A stretch of 64,000 bases of DNA from G026625185 sp963727835. Its GTDB lineage: Bacteria > Desulfobacterota > WTBG01 > JAGOGO01. The notes beneath the pieces were generated by a model, which was not told the DNA's origin, did no database searches, and saw nothing but the letters and a program-made list of their open reading frames with translations. This document shows positions 17,434 through 26,443 of the stretch, one piece after another (position 1 is the stretch's first letter; the number at the start of each line of letters is the position of its first letter). The translations under genes and the position numbers were made by a program. The stretch covers positions 33,452-97,451 of the forward strand of contig CAVSIB010000059.1 in NCBI GenBank assembly GCA_963727835.1, written 5' to 3'.

Positions 17434-18178
17434 TCAGCAAAGGGCGTATACCCCTTGGGAAAATCCTGCGGATACGCGCAGTGGCCTTGCATATAATGGT
17501 TCCAGCCCAGGCTTGTTCGCGAGTTTAATAAAGTCAACGCAAAAGGTCTGTTCCACCCTCGGTTTAGCGATTGTGGGGAAACGGCAGACCCCGGCTTTGA
17601 TTTCCATGCAATGATCAAATTCCTCACAAAGACTCATGAGACAAGGGCCAAAGTGGCAGTTGATCGCGTAGTAGTGACCATCATAAAAAGCAGCACCCTC
17701 CACCGCGTCACCCATGCCGTAACAATACCGCTGAAAAGAACCCAACCGATGACGCCCTTCCTTCGTTCGATAGTTGTTTAAAGAATCCGGGCCTGATATA
17801 TATTTTCACCCCTCATGCGGAATGTCGACCCGATACACCAGTGCCCAGGTATAGGCACGCAAAAATTCTTTTGCTTTCTGGAAATCTCCGCTGCAGTGCC
17901 GAGGGCAGCTTCCACTCAATCCGTAGCCAGGGCCACTTGGGAGAAGAGCACTTTAAAAGAACACGGGGGTCTTGAGGAATAGCGCGTGCCCTGACAATCC
18001 GAGGCATCATCAGCGCCTCGTGCTTTGATAAGATCAACATATTTTTGGAGATGAGTTTTCATTTCTCGTGGGGTGCACGGGATACGATGAGAAGGTATCC
18101 GGGGAATGCTTTTGTTCTCCGGCACACCCATCTTGGGAGGAGGGTTATCAAACATTTTTTTAAGACATCTTTTTTCAC
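17434..18178 (-). pseudogene. Decayed DUF2284-type predicted metal-binding protein gene
   Basis: Several short minus-strand frames together look like one DUF2284 protein broken by at least two frameshifts. Fragment one (from 18155) has KYVDLIKARGADDA; fragment two (18040-17813) has PQDPRVLLKCSSPKWPW and a run that aligns in the next frame; fragment three (17745-17434) has FYDGHYYAINCHFGPC and CRFPTIAKPRVEQ, which matches the CRxPxxARPSMEA signature of the family. A good ribosome site (GGGAGG) and GTG 18178 mark the probable old start. Family proteins bind metal through conserved cysteines; their role is unknown. The assignment rests on motif memory, not on a search. Confidence 0.55.
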
Positions 18179-18473
18179 ATATGATCCTCCCTCGGGTAAA
18201 AAGGTTTAATTTTTTTTGAATTTAATTTTAGCTTATATTATCATATTATCCTCACGCGGGTAAAGATTCTTTTAGTTCGGAAAGCCCACAATAAACCTAA
18301 CCACTCCGTTAAGAAGTAAGTTCTTGACATATCTGAGCAATAATATAAATTATCAATTTAACGTGAAGCACGTAATTTTGTCCTTAAAAAATGGTTTCGT
18401 TCTATTGGGTTAAGTTTCATTCGTTGAGCGCTATGGTACTAAAAAATTTAAAAGGCAATCAAAAAAAAATACC
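18179..18473. other. Intergenic region before the GerMN-fusA operon
   Basis: No gene is seen. The region holds two similar stretches, TCCTCCCTCGGGTAAA near 18185 and TCCTCACGCGGGTAAA near 18248. A possible promoter is TTGACA (18324-18329), 16 nt, TAAATT (18346-18351). Confidence 0.4.
18324..18351 (+). promoter_or_regulatory. Possible sigma-70 promoter for the GerMN-fusA pair
   Basis: TTGACA is perfect; TAAATT at 16-nt spacing matches four of six. The leader to the GTG start at 18474 would be about 115 nt. Confidence 0.4.
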
Positions 18474-19037
18474 GTGATTCAATGGATGCTGTTTCTTTTT
18501 CTTATTGGACTAACTGCTGCCTCAATCTATTTGGTTAAACATCCCGACCTACTGACCATGCTTCCCCATAAAAAGAAAATCCCCCCTTCTCCGATCGCGA
18601 AAGAAAAAAACTTTTCGGTAAACCTTTACTTTGGGGATTCGAACAGCGATTACCTTATGCCGGAGCCACGAAGAATGATCCTGCAAGAGGGGGCAATAGA
18701 AAATAACGTGAAAAAAATTATTGAAGAACTTATTAAAGGGCCGAAAAGCACCCTTATTCAAACGATACCGCACGGCGTAACAGTTCGAGGCATAGAACTA
18801 AAAGGGAATACTCGGGTGGTCATCGATTTTAGCTCGGAACTCGCTCGCAACCATCCCGGAGGAAGTCTGGCGGAAATGCAAACGATTTATTCCATTGTCA
18901 ATTCGATCTTACTCACTATTCCCTCGCTTACAGAAGTCCAAATCTTAGTGGATGGGCAATCTCAGGAAACCCTTAAAGGGCATATCGATCTCCGTGCGCC
19001 TTTAAAAGCGAACCTTTCCCTTATCAAAAAGGGGTAA
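18474..19037 (+). CDS. GerMN domain protein, membrane-anchored
   Basis: This 187-residue protein has an N-terminal membrane anchor (about residues 2-21, MLFLFLIGLTAASIYLV), a short Pro/Lys linker, and a GerMN domain: VNLYFGDSNSDYLMPEPR, VKKIIEELIKGP, IPHGVTVRGIELKGNTRVVID, and YSIVNSILLTIPSLTEVQILVDGQ. GerMN domains occur in spore-germination and envelope proteins and are thought to bind ligands or peptidoglycan-associated partners; no enzymatic role is known. It would sit on the outer face of the inner membrane. GTG 18474 starts it. It ends 3 nt before fusA. Confidence 0.85.
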   Translation: MIQWMLFLFLIGLTAASIYLVKHPDLLTMLPHKKKIPPSPIAKEKNFSVNLYFGDSNSDYLMPEPRRMILQEGAIENNVKKIIEELIKGPKSTLIQTIPHGVTVRGIELKGNTRVVIDFSSELARNHPGGSLAEMQTIYSIVNSILLTIPSLTEVQILVDGQSQETLKGHIDLRAPLKANLSLIKKG

Positions 19038-19040
19038 ACT

Positions 19041-21080
19041 GTGGCTAAGAAAAACAGGTTAGAAAAAATTCGTAACATCGGAATCATCGCACACATTGAC
19101 GCGGGGAAGACCACGGTTACCGAAAGGATTCTCTTTTATACCGGAAAATCTCATAAGATGGGAGAAGTCCATGATGGCCAGGCAATCATGGACTACTTAG
19201 TGCAAGAGCAGGAAAGGGGTATTACCATAACCTCAGCCGCCACCACCTGTATGTGGCTTGATCATGAAATCCATATTATTGACACCCCGGGTCACGTCGA
19301 TTTTACCATCGAAGTGGAACGGTCGTTGAGAGTTCTTGATGGCGCTATCGTTGTTTTTTGCGCGGTAGGAGGAGTGGAACCTCAGTCTGAAACCGTCTGG
19401 CATCAGGCAGATAAATACCGGGTTCCACGCATCGCTTTTATTAATAAGATGGACCGGATCGGTGCCGACTTCCCGGGAACCATTCAGCAGATGAGAGATA
19501 AACTGGGCGTCTTGCCTCTTCTTCTCCAGCTTCCTTTGGGGGAAGAGGCGAATTTTCATGGCGTCATTGACCTCATTGCCAATCACGCGATCGTCTGGCA
19601 TGAAAACACTTTAGGGTCAACCTATTCTAGCGAGCCGATTCCGAATGAGAAAAAGGAAGAAGCAGCTCACTATCGTGAACTCATTTTGGAAAAGGTTGCT
19701 GAAAATGATGAGCTCCTTCTGGAAAAATACCTGGGGGGAGAAGAAATTTCTTCTGAAGAAATGCGCCAGGGAATAAGAAAACTCACCTTGAGCATGAAGG
19801 TCATCCCGGTCCTGTGCGGAACCGCCTTAAGGAATAAAGGTATCCAGCCGATTCTCGATGCCGTGGTCCATTACTTTCCTTCACCCGGCGACATGCCACC
19901 CGTAACCGGGGTAAATCCGAAAACGGGCGAGGAGGAACAAAGACCCAACAACGACGATGCTCCTCTTGCTGCCCTGGCTTTTAAAATATTAACGGATGAA
20001 GAAAAGAGGAAACTCACGTTTATAAGGATTTATTCCGGGAAACTCTTGGCCGAATCAGAAGTTTATAATGCCAGCAAAAACAAAAGGGAGCGGATTGCCC
20101 GTCTTTTCCGGATGCACGCGAACAAACGAGAACGGATCAAGGAAGCAAAAGCCGGAGATATCGTCGGTGTGGTTGGTCTGAAAGATACCTTTACCGGAGA
20201 TACCCTCAGTGACCAGGGGCACCCCATCGTTCTTGAACCGATTGATGTTTACCGACCGGTTATGTCAATCGCGATCGAGCCCAAGACTCGCGATGATGTG
20301 GAAAAACTGGAAAGCGCCTTAAATAAATTAGTGGATGAGGATCCCACCTTCACGGTAAAGCATGACGAAGATTCCGCGCAAACGATTATTTCCGGTATGG
20401 GAGAACTCCATTTAGATGTACTGGTAACGCGCCTCTTGCAAGACTTCAGCGTCAATGTGAATGTCGGAAAACCCCAGGTCGTCTACCGGGAAACCATTGC
20501 CCGGACAATTGAGGTAGAAAGCAATTTTGACAAAGAGCTTGGCGGCGCCTTCCAGTTTGGCCAGGTCAAACTGAGACTTGAACCTTTAAAACGAGGCGAA
20601 GGCACCCGGTTTACTAAAAACCTGCCTGAAGACAAAATTCCCCCGCAATTCCTCGGTCCTATCGAAGATGGGGTTAACGAAGCATTACTGAGCGGTGTCA
20701 TCGCCGGATATCCGATCGTTGACATAAAAATAACGTTGATTGATGGAATTTATCGCGAGGGTTCTTCGAGTGAGATGGGGTATAAAATTGCTACCTCCAT
20801 GGGAGTCAAAGAGGGGTGTGAAAAAGCCGGAGCAGTGCTTTTAGAACCGTTTATGTCCATCGAGGTGGTTGCACCCGAAGAATTCATGGGAGAGGTGATC
20901 AGCGATTTAAGCGCCCGCAAAGGAAAGCTTGAAAATATCAGCAATAAGGGGAAGGTTTCCCTTATTAAGGCACTCGTCCCCTTAAAAAAGATGTTCGGCT
21001 ATTCCACCAGCCTCCGTTCCGCCACCCAAGGAAGGGGAACCTTCACCATGCAGTTTGCTCGCTACGATCGAGTCGACTAA
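19041..21080 (+). CDS. fusA: Translation elongation factor G
   Basis: EF-G is the GTPase that drives ribosomal translocation. The 679-residue protein carries G1 AHIDAGKTT, G2/switch RGITITSAATT, G3 DTPGHVDF, G4 NKMDR, then domain II, domain III with MGELHLDV, and domain IV/V with GYPIVDIKITLIDG, AGAVLLEPFM and GYSTSLRSATQGRGTF. It lies outside a ribosomal str operon and is slightly shorter than the canonical ~695 residues, so it may be one of two EF-G copies (fusA2-like). GTG 19041 follows the GerMN stop with the ribosome site AAGGGG inside the end of that gene. A terminator follows at 21173. Confidence 0.93.
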   Translation: MAKKNRLEKIRNIGIIAHIDAGKTTVTERILFYTGKSHKMGEVHDGQAIMDYLVQEQERGITITSAATTCMWLDHEIHIIDTPGHVDFTIEVERSLRVLDGAIVVFCAVGGVEPQSETVWHQADKYRVPRIAFINKMDRIGADFPGTIQQMRDKLGVLPLLLQLPLGEEANFHGVIDLIANHAIVWHENTLGSTYSSEPIPNEKKEEAAHYRELILEKVAENDELLLEKYLGGEEISSEEMRQGIRKLTLSMKVIPVLCGTALRNKGIQPILDAVVHYFPSPGDMPPVTGVNPKTGEEEQRPNNDDAPLAALAFKILTDEEKRKLTFIRIYSGKLLAESEVYNASKNKRERIARLFRMHANKRERIKEAKAGDIVGVVGLKDTFTGDTLSDQGHPIVLEPIDVYRPVMSIAIEPKTRDDVEKLESALNKLVDEDPTFTVKHDEDSAQTIISGMGELHLDVLVTRLLQDFSVNVNVGKPQVVYRETIARTIEVESNFDKELGGAFQFGQVKLRLEPLKRGEGTRFTKNLPEDKIPPQFLGPIEDGVNEALLSGVIAGYPIVDIKITLIDGIYREGSSSEMGYKIATSMGVKEGCEKAGAVLLEPFMSIEVVAPEEFMGEVISDLSARKGKLENISNKGKVSLIKALVPLKKMFGYSTSLRSATQGRGTFTMQFARYDRVD

Positions 21081-21111
21081 ACAGCTTTGCTTGACTTTCT
21101 TCTAAATTTAT

Positions 21112-21462
21112 TTAATAAAAAAGGGGAGAAATCTGAAAAAGAGGGAACAGAGGATGAGCGAAAACCAAAAATAAACACCTAATGGTTTTAGCGATCAATG
21201 AGGTGTTTTTTTGTTTTGCAATCTTTATCATTGTCTCTGCTGTTATACCACCTTGGGCGGTGTAGTCGGCAAAAGCTTCCTCGATCCGGTTTTTAAAGGC
21301 AGGATCATTTCCGATCAGGTAAGCGGCAAGGTCATCTTCAGTAATATGATGGAGGACGTCTACGGGCTTTCCGTACGCAGTGATAAAAATACCTTTCTTT
21401 TTAGACTCGTTTATAAGGTTCATGGTTTTATGTTTGAGTTCTTTTATGCCCGCAAACCGCAT
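21112..21462 (-). CDS. Phd/YefM-type antitoxin-like protein, apparently without a toxin
   Basis: The 116-residue frame starts MRFAGIKELKHKTM and continues FITAYGKPVDVLHHITEDDLAAYLI, the N-terminal DNA-binding and dimer core of Phd/YefM antitoxins. After about residue 80 (ETMIKIAKQK) the sequence becomes hydrophobic and overlaps a transcription terminator, which looks like read-through beyond a lost stop rather than real protein. No toxin gene is found on either side: 21463-21597 is too short and fusA lies on the other side. It may be a solitary regulator or the remnant of a toxin-antitoxin pair. Confidence 0.6.
   Translation of the reverse strand: MRFAGIKELKHKTMNLINESKKKGIFITAYGKPVDVLHHITEDDLAAYLIGNDPAFKNRIEEAFADYTAQGGITAETMIKIAKQKNTSLIAKTIRCLFLVFAHPLFPLFQISPLFY
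21173..21212 (+). terminator. Rho-independent terminator downstream of fusA
   Basis: AAACACCT (21173-21180) pairs with AGGTGTTT (21201-21208), with a 20-nt loop and a T-run 21206-21212. The loop is long and A-rich DNA on the left could also support termination in the minus direction. It lies inside the 3' end of the antitoxin frame on the other strand. Confidence 0.6.
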
Positions 21463-21597
21463 ACAAATCTCTTTTTAATAAGTTACACTTTAGCATAACT
21501 TTGACGACCGCCGATCTCAACAGAAAATGTGAAATCAATAAAATAAGTATACTTCGGGGGGAACTAAATTTTAAACTGTTCGACTCATCATGCACCA

Positions 21598-22896
21598 TTA
21601 ATTTTTTGCTTTTAACACTTCAAGCAGGTGTTTGACCTTGACTGATTTTCCTTCTCGACGAAGGCCATCCAAGAACTGAAGCAGACAACCCATACACGAG
21701 GTAACCACCGTATCAACCTTTTTCTCGTCAATGGGTTTGATTCTCCGCTGAAAGATTTTTTTCGATAGATCATAGTGGCTTAAATTAAAGCTTCCGCCCG
21801 AGCCACAGCACAGGTTCTCATTGCCGGTCTCAATAAATTCAACCCCGGGTAAACTTTTAAGGAGCTTGCGGGGTGCTTCGAATATTCCCTGTTTGCGCCG
21901 CAAGTGGCAGGGATCATGGAACGTAAGCCGGGAAGACAGCGCGTTTGGTTTTGCCTTTCCTTCTGGCGCGTAGGATTTTTCCACTAAAAATTCGGAGACA
22001 TCCTTTACCCGCTGAGAAAATCGTTTCGCCCTCTCCTTCCATTCCCCTTCCTCAAAGAGGTCAGGATAATGCTTGAGGTGAGCGCTGCAGGAAGAACACG
22101 ACGCAACAATTGGGATAGAACCTGTTTTTTCAAACGCCTCGATGTTCCTCTTGACCAGCTCGACATCAATCTCATCCATCCCGGCGCCAAAGGCCATAAG
22201 CCCACAGCATGCCTGCTCCTGGGGGACCTGAACAGAAAGGTTCAGGTGTTTAAAGATTTCAACCGCGGCTTCCGGTACCTTGGGAAAAAGATAGTTCCCA
22301 ACACAGCCCACAAAAAGGGCGACATCCGTTCTCTCCGGGACTTTTCCCCCGGAATATTTTTTTAAAAAAGGTTCTTTGGCGAGATCAGGAATAACGCGCT
22401 TTTTTCCCCACGAAGAAAAAGGAAACCGAAGATAAAGTCCGCTCTCAGAAGGTATTTTCTTTAAAAAAAGTGGCTGCAATAATTTCCCCGCCTGAAGGAG
22501 TTTATCCATCTTTTTAGGCGAGGTAAGGATATGCTGGAGCATAAGCTTCAGCGGGAGCGGGGGATATTTTTTGGAGAACAAAGCACCCCGCGCTTTCTGG
22601 ATTATCTTATCGCCTTCCACTAAGTTGGGGCAGTTTTCCGTACAGGCGCCGCAAAGCAGACAAAGGGAGATAATCTCCTTAAGCTTTTTAGAAGAGCGCT
22701 TGAAGCCCTTGTCCCCCTGCGATTCGATCAGGGAAAGCTTTCCCCGGGCCACTCCTTTCTCTCTTCCCAGCTCGCGATACACCGGACACACGCTTAAACA
22801 ACGCCCGCATTTCACACAGCGAGAGGCATCAACAAGGAGTTGCTCGAACTGGTCGTGGGAAGATTGGGAATTTTTTTTTCGGTTTTGTTTCACCAT
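21598..22896 (-). CDS. glcF: Glycolate/D-lactate oxidase iron-sulfur subunit GlcF-like
   Basis: This subunit passes electrons from the flavoprotein GlcD to the electron transport chain. The N-terminal half has two [4Fe-4S] motifs, CVKCGRCLSVCPVY (about residues 27-40) and CLLCGACTENCPN (about 79-91). The C-terminal half has two CCG domains, ACCGLMAFGAG with CSSCSAH, and CCGSGGSFNLSHY with SCMGCLLQF. The 432-residue length is usual. It lies 42 nt downstream of glcD on the same strand in a cluster with a broken larA, which favours lactate over glycolate as substrate. Confidence 0.9.
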   Translation of the reverse strand: MVKQNRKKNSQSSHDQFEQLLVDASRCVKCGRCLSVCPVYRELGREKGVARGKLSLIESQGDKGFKRSSKKLKEIISLCLLCGACTENCPNLVEGDKIIQKARGALFSKKYPPLPLKLMLQHILTSPKKMDKLLQAGKLLQPLFLKKIPSESGLYLRFPFSSWGKKRVIPDLAKEPFLKKYSGGKVPERTDVALFVGCVGNYLFPKVPEAAVEIFKHLNLSVQVPQEQACCGLMAFGAGMDEIDVELVKRNIEAFEKTGSIPIVASCSSCSAHLKHYPDLFEEGEWKERAKRFSQRVKDVSEFLVEKSYAPEGKAKPNALSSRLTFHDPCHLRRKQGIFEAPRKLLKSLPGVEFIETGNENLCCGSGGSFNLSHYDLSKKIFQRRIKPIDEKKVDTVVTSCMGCLLQFLDGLRREGKSVKVKHLLEVLKAKN

Positions 22897-22938
22897 AGGT
22901 CATACTTTTAGAAAGAACTCATTGTTGATGGTCCGTGG

Positions 22939-24318
22939 TTATTGATAAAAAATCTTTCCAGGATTCAGAATGTCATTCGGGTCAAAGACCCGTTTAATCT
23001 TTTTCATCAATTCGATTTGCGAGTCGTTAAGCTCCATCGTTAAGAAAGGAGCTTTGGTAATGCCGATACCGTGTTCACCGGAAATAGTGCCCCCCAGATT
23101 GAGCACTTCCTGAAAAATTTCTTTAATCGCGTGCTCTGCCTTTTCCCGCTCCCCAGTAATTTTCTCATCAAACATCACGTTAATGTGGAGGTTCCCATCG
23201 CCCGCATGACCAAAACTAATAATCGTAAGCTGATGGTTATTTTTTATTCCTTCCATGCGGTGAATCAGTTCGGGAATTTTGCTTCGGGGAACAACAACAT
23301 CTTCATTTATCTTAGTAAGGTTGAGAAGGAGCAAGGAAGGAGAAATCGCGCGTCTCACCTCCCAAAGGTTAGAAGCGTCCTTGGGGTTGATTGCCCGCTC
23401 GACCCGAAAGGAACCTTGTTCCAAACAAATCTTTTCTACTTTTCCAGCCGCGTTTTCCACGGCCGCGGGATCACCATCAAGCTCAATCAGAAGTAATGCC
23501 TCAGTCTCTTCGGGAAAACCAAGATTCTGATAGGTATTCACGCATTCAATCGACCCGCGGTCCATAAATTCCAGTTTCGCGGGAACAACTTTATTACGGA
23601 TGATACTCGATACCGCATGAGCCGAATCATCGATTTTTTTGAAAAAAACCATCAGCGTAATGCTTGTTTCTGGTTTGGGAATAAGGCGGAGATAAATTTT
23701 GGTTACGATCGCTAAGGTGCCCTCAGAGCCAATGACCAGCTGGGTGAGATCATACCCGACCACTCCTTTCATCGTCTGAACGCCCGTGGTGATGATCTCT
23801 CCGGTGGGAAGAACGATCTCCAAACCAGTAACATAATCACGGGTAACCCCATATTTCAAAGCACTCGGTCCGCCAGCGCATTCCGCGACATTTCCCCCTA
23901 AGGTGGAAAAAGCCAGACTGGCGGGATCAGGCGGATAATAAAGCCCGTATTTCTCCACTTCCTTCTGGAATTCACCGCACACCACTCCGGGTTCAACGAG
24001 AGCAGTTAAATTATCAGTATCAATCTCGATAATCCGGTTTAAACGGCTGGTGACTAAAACAACTCCACCCAAAACCGCTAAAGAACCACCGGTAAAACCG
24101 CTCCCTGCTCCCCGGGGGATAACCGGGAACTGCCCCTGATTGGCCAGTATGAGGACAGCAGCGACCTCTTCGGCACTTCCGGGAAATACTACTGCCTCCG
24201 GTAAAAATTTCTGATTAACCGCGTCATAGGAATAGCAGGTGAGGTCCTCCGTGCTGGTTAAAATATTTTCTTCACCAACAATCTTCGTGAGCTTTTGAAT
24301 GAATTTTTTCTTTAGCAT
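22939..24318 (-). CDS. glcD: FAD-linked glycolate/D-lactate dehydrogenase GlcD-like
   Basis: This is the FAD-binding catalytic subunit that oxidises a 2-hydroxyacid (D-lactate or glycolate). The FAD-binding PCMH domain shows VVFPGSAEEVAAVL, PVIPRGAGSGFTGGSLA, GGNVAECAGGPSALKYGVT and VVGYDLTQLVIGSEGTL. The C-terminal cap shows SFGHAGDGNLHINVMFD and TISGEHGIGITKAPFL with the catalytic-site His residues. At 459 residues the length is typical. It pairs with glcF and lies downstream of a larA remnant, fitting a lactate-use operon read from the promoter region near 26300-26440. Confidence 0.93.
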   Translation of the reverse strand: MLKKKFIQKLTKIVGEENILTSTEDLTCYSYDAVNQKFLPEAVVFPGSAEEVAAVLILANQGQFPVIPRGAGSGFTGGSLAVLGGVVLVTSRLNRIIEIDTDNLTALVEPGVVCGEFQKEVEKYGLYYPPDPASLAFSTLGGNVAECAGGPSALKYGVTRDYVTGLEIVLPTGEIITTGVQTMKGVVGYDLTQLVIGSEGTLAIVTKIYLRLIPKPETSITLMVFFKKIDDSAHAVSSIIRNKVVPAKLEFMDRGSIECVNTYQNLGFPEETEALLLIELDGDPAAVENAAGKVEKICLEQGSFRVERAINPKDASNLWEVRRAISPSLLLLNLTKINEDVVVPRSKIPELIHRMEGIKNNHQLTIISFGHAGDGNLHINVMFDEKITGEREKAEHAIKEIFQEVLNLGGTISGEHGIGITKAPFLTMELNDSQIELMKKIKRVFDPNDILNPGKIFYQ

Positions 24319-24365
24319 AAGGTGTGCCCATAGTTTGTTGTTTATGGTCCGTCGTCTGTGTCACA

Positions 24366-25185
24366 CTAGTCCTTAAATTGCCGATCAACAAAATCACATC
24401 CTTGGGAAAAAGCTTCCTCCCAATGTCCAACCGCTAAATTAACTATACCATAATCAAGTGAGAGAATTGTATTAAATAAAAATTTAGGAGGAACCAATCG
24501 TGCGGCCTCCATCATATCTTCATGCAGGGGATTACCCTGAAGAACACCAGTGCGCGCCCAAGGGTGCCTTCCTCCCCGTTCGGGGTCAAGCACTAAAAGA
24601 TGCGTCGCAACAAAGGATTCGACTGAGGCAACTCCAGGGAGTATGCTTTTTCTTCCGCCTCCAAATCCGGCAAGGTAATGATATCCGATCGTTCCGGTAA
24701 GACTAACCTTATCCGCTTCCGCCACCCGGCGGTTTATAATCACTTTTTGTGGTCTTCCCTGAAAAGACTAACTGATGGTGATTCTTGGCATCGTGATTTT
24801 CAAGACGAACCCGTTGAGCCACCTCCTCACCAACCACCTGATTTTGTTCTTCGAAACTCATCGGACGATGAATCCCCAGAGAAAAAACAATCGCAATATT
24901 ATTATCGGTGATTCCATTTTGATTCATTCTATTGATCAGGTGAGGAAGAAAAAGGTGGGATCCGGAATAACGGGTAATATCAGACACGATGATGACCACC
25001 TTATCCCCTTTTTGGGCAAAAGTACCGAAAGAATACTGATCCCGTGGCTTATCCAAAGCGATTGTGCTTGCCTGAGGCACATCGGGTATCGGGCTCATTT
25101 TCTGCGGCATTATCACGGAAGCAAGTTTTTTGGGGAAACAAGAAACCTCGATCTTTTTCTGATGATAGGGGAGAGAAAAGTTCAT
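24366..25185 (-). pseudogene. larA: Lactate racemase LarA homologue, frameshifted and C-terminally truncated
   Basis: LarA interconverts D- and L-lactate with the nickel-pincer cofactor. Frame one (25185-24709) gives residues with VVIIVSDITRY, FSLGIHRPM (catalytic His) and NHDAKNHHQLV. Near 24730 the frame breaks and continues as INRRVAEADKVSLTGTIGYHYLAGFGGGRKSILPGV, split here only for naming: the His of GYHYLAG and the Lys of GRKSILPG are the cofactor and active-site residues. The second frame stops at 24366, so the C-terminal domain (roughly the last 150 of about 420 residues) is gone. The start ATG overlaps the stop of the upstream Fe-S protein (ATGA), showing it was an operon member. Confidence 0.8.
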
Positions 25186-26297
25186 TTACCCAAAGCTCCG
25201 CCCACAAATCTCGTTAACCGCTCAACCAAAAGCCGGGCAATAAAAAATATTCCCCGCTCTTTGGCGATTTTCACATGCATATCAATAATGGTTTCAGGAA
25301 TCTGGGGAGGTTTGGATTTTGCCTTCAGCGTGATTGTTTCAACCGGACAGGTGGTTACGCAAAGGCCACATCCTATACAACGATCTCGGTTTATCTCATA
25401 ATACTCAGTGCCGGCAATGATGGCTTCCATCTGACACCGCGCCACGCACGCACCGCATAAATTACAGAGATCTGGCGCAATCTGAGCGTGAAAAGAGGAC
25501 TGAATGTGCTCTGCGGGTTTGGGAAATTTTTTAAGGAGGCGGAGCATGCCGCAGCAACACCCACAGCACATACAGATATTCAGAATGTCTTTGGCATTGG
25601 TGGGTGAAAGCACCAGCGCTTTTTCTTCTCCCAATTTTAAGATAGTCAAGAGTTCCTCTTCGCTAATCTTTCTTCCCATTTTGTTTTCAAGATAATACTG
25701 CGCCGCATCATCAAACACCAGACATCGCTCTGCTGGCCGGTCACAGGAATATCCTATGAGTAATTGTTCCTTCTGGCAAATACACGGGGCTACGGCAATA
25801 AGTTTCTTATCTTTAACCAGGGCGCGGACCTGGTCATACGTGGAAACCAGGGGAGTCGCAAAAAGAGAAGTTCCAATCGGAATTACCCGAAGCTGCTTGG
25901 TTTTCGTGGATTCCCAGAATTTCGCTATCGCGGGAAGGTACTCCTCCATTAATTCCGCCAGCTCGCGGTCAAGAGTATTTAAATGAAATTCGTAAATCCC
26001 CACCACAAACTGAAGCACCATATAAAAAGGCTGGCCTTTCACGCGTGTCCGGTAAATCAAACCTTCTTTGGCCATCGCCTCAAGCTTTTCTGCGGCTTGG
26101 GCGTGGTTCATTTTTAATCGTGGTGCAATGGCCGACACTGGTTCCGGCTCCGATCTTAACTGCAAAGCGGTTGTGGCTTGTTCAGGGGTAAAAAGTTTTT
26201 TCAGGATTTTGATTTCTACTCCACTTTCGGTGGCTGGAAACCCTGCCGGGAGCTTGTCCAAAAAATCTCTTAACTTAAGATAAATATCTTTAGGCAT
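25182..26297 (-). CDS. 4Fe-4S protein with N-terminal winged-helix region
   Basis: This 371-residue protein is not of known function. Residues 1-95 look like a helical, winged-helix-type region (TTALQLRSEPEPVSAIAPRL, AEKLEAMAKEGLIYR). The middle has scattered cysteines (APCICQKEQLLIGYSCDRP), then a dense cluster CMCCGCCCGML near residue 245, and two ferredoxin motifs, CNLCGACVARCQME and CIGCGLCVTTCPVE. Similar proteins accompany lactate and CoA-ester oxidoreductases in anaerobes and may carry electrons or sense redox state. It is the first gene of the larA-glcD-glcF cluster and overlaps larA by 4 nt. Confidence 0.75.
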   Translation of the reverse strand: MPKDIYLKLRDFLDKLPAGFPATESGVEIKILKKLFTPEQATTALQLRSEPEPVSAIAPRLKMNHAQAAEKLEAMAKEGLIYRTRVKGQPFYMVLQFVVGIYEFHLNTLDRELAELMEEYLPAIAKFWESTKTKQLRVIPIGTSLFATPLVSTYDQVRALVKDKKLIAVAPCICQKEQLLIGYSCDRPAERCLVFDDAAQYYLENKMGRKISEEELLTILKLGEEKALVLSPTNAKDILNICMCCGCCCGMLRLLKKFPKPAEHIQSSFHAQIAPDLCNLCGACVARCQMEAIIAGTEYYEINRDRCIGCGLCVTTCPVETITLKAKSKPPQIPETIIDMHVKIAKERGIFFIARLLVERLTRFVGGALGK

Positions 26298-26373
26298 AAC
26301 AACCCCGGATAAAAAAGATGGGCAAACTATTTGGAATTATTTAGAAACCATCTTATTGCAGGATGTTTGTGAT

Positions 26374-26397
26374 TATGGTATAGAAACATATACCATA
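26374..26397. promoter_or_regulatory. Perfect palindromic operator candidate between the lactate cluster and sixA
   Basis: TATGGTATA (26374-26382) and TATACCATA (26389-26397) form a perfect 9-bp inverted repeat with a 6-nt centre (GAAACA). It lies in the 146-nt divergent spacer, 77 nt from the Fe-S protein start and 47 nt from sixA. The GGT...ACC halves resemble GntR-family operator halves, but no regulator gene is adjacent. Confidence 0.55.
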
Positions 26398-26443
26398 TTA
26401 GTAAGTAATTGCAAAAAAATTAGCGCATTGTGGGGGGGTAGCC

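Noticed and set aside
18183..18262. Two similar TCCTC..CGGGTAAA stretches as direct repeats
   Set aside because: Only about 16 nt with two to three mismatches, and one is the ribosome site of the DUF2284 pseudogene; chance is likely.
24366..24743. Second larA part as an independent gene
   Set aside because: It lacks the N-terminal half and has no own ribosome site; both parts fit one LarA protein with a frameshift.
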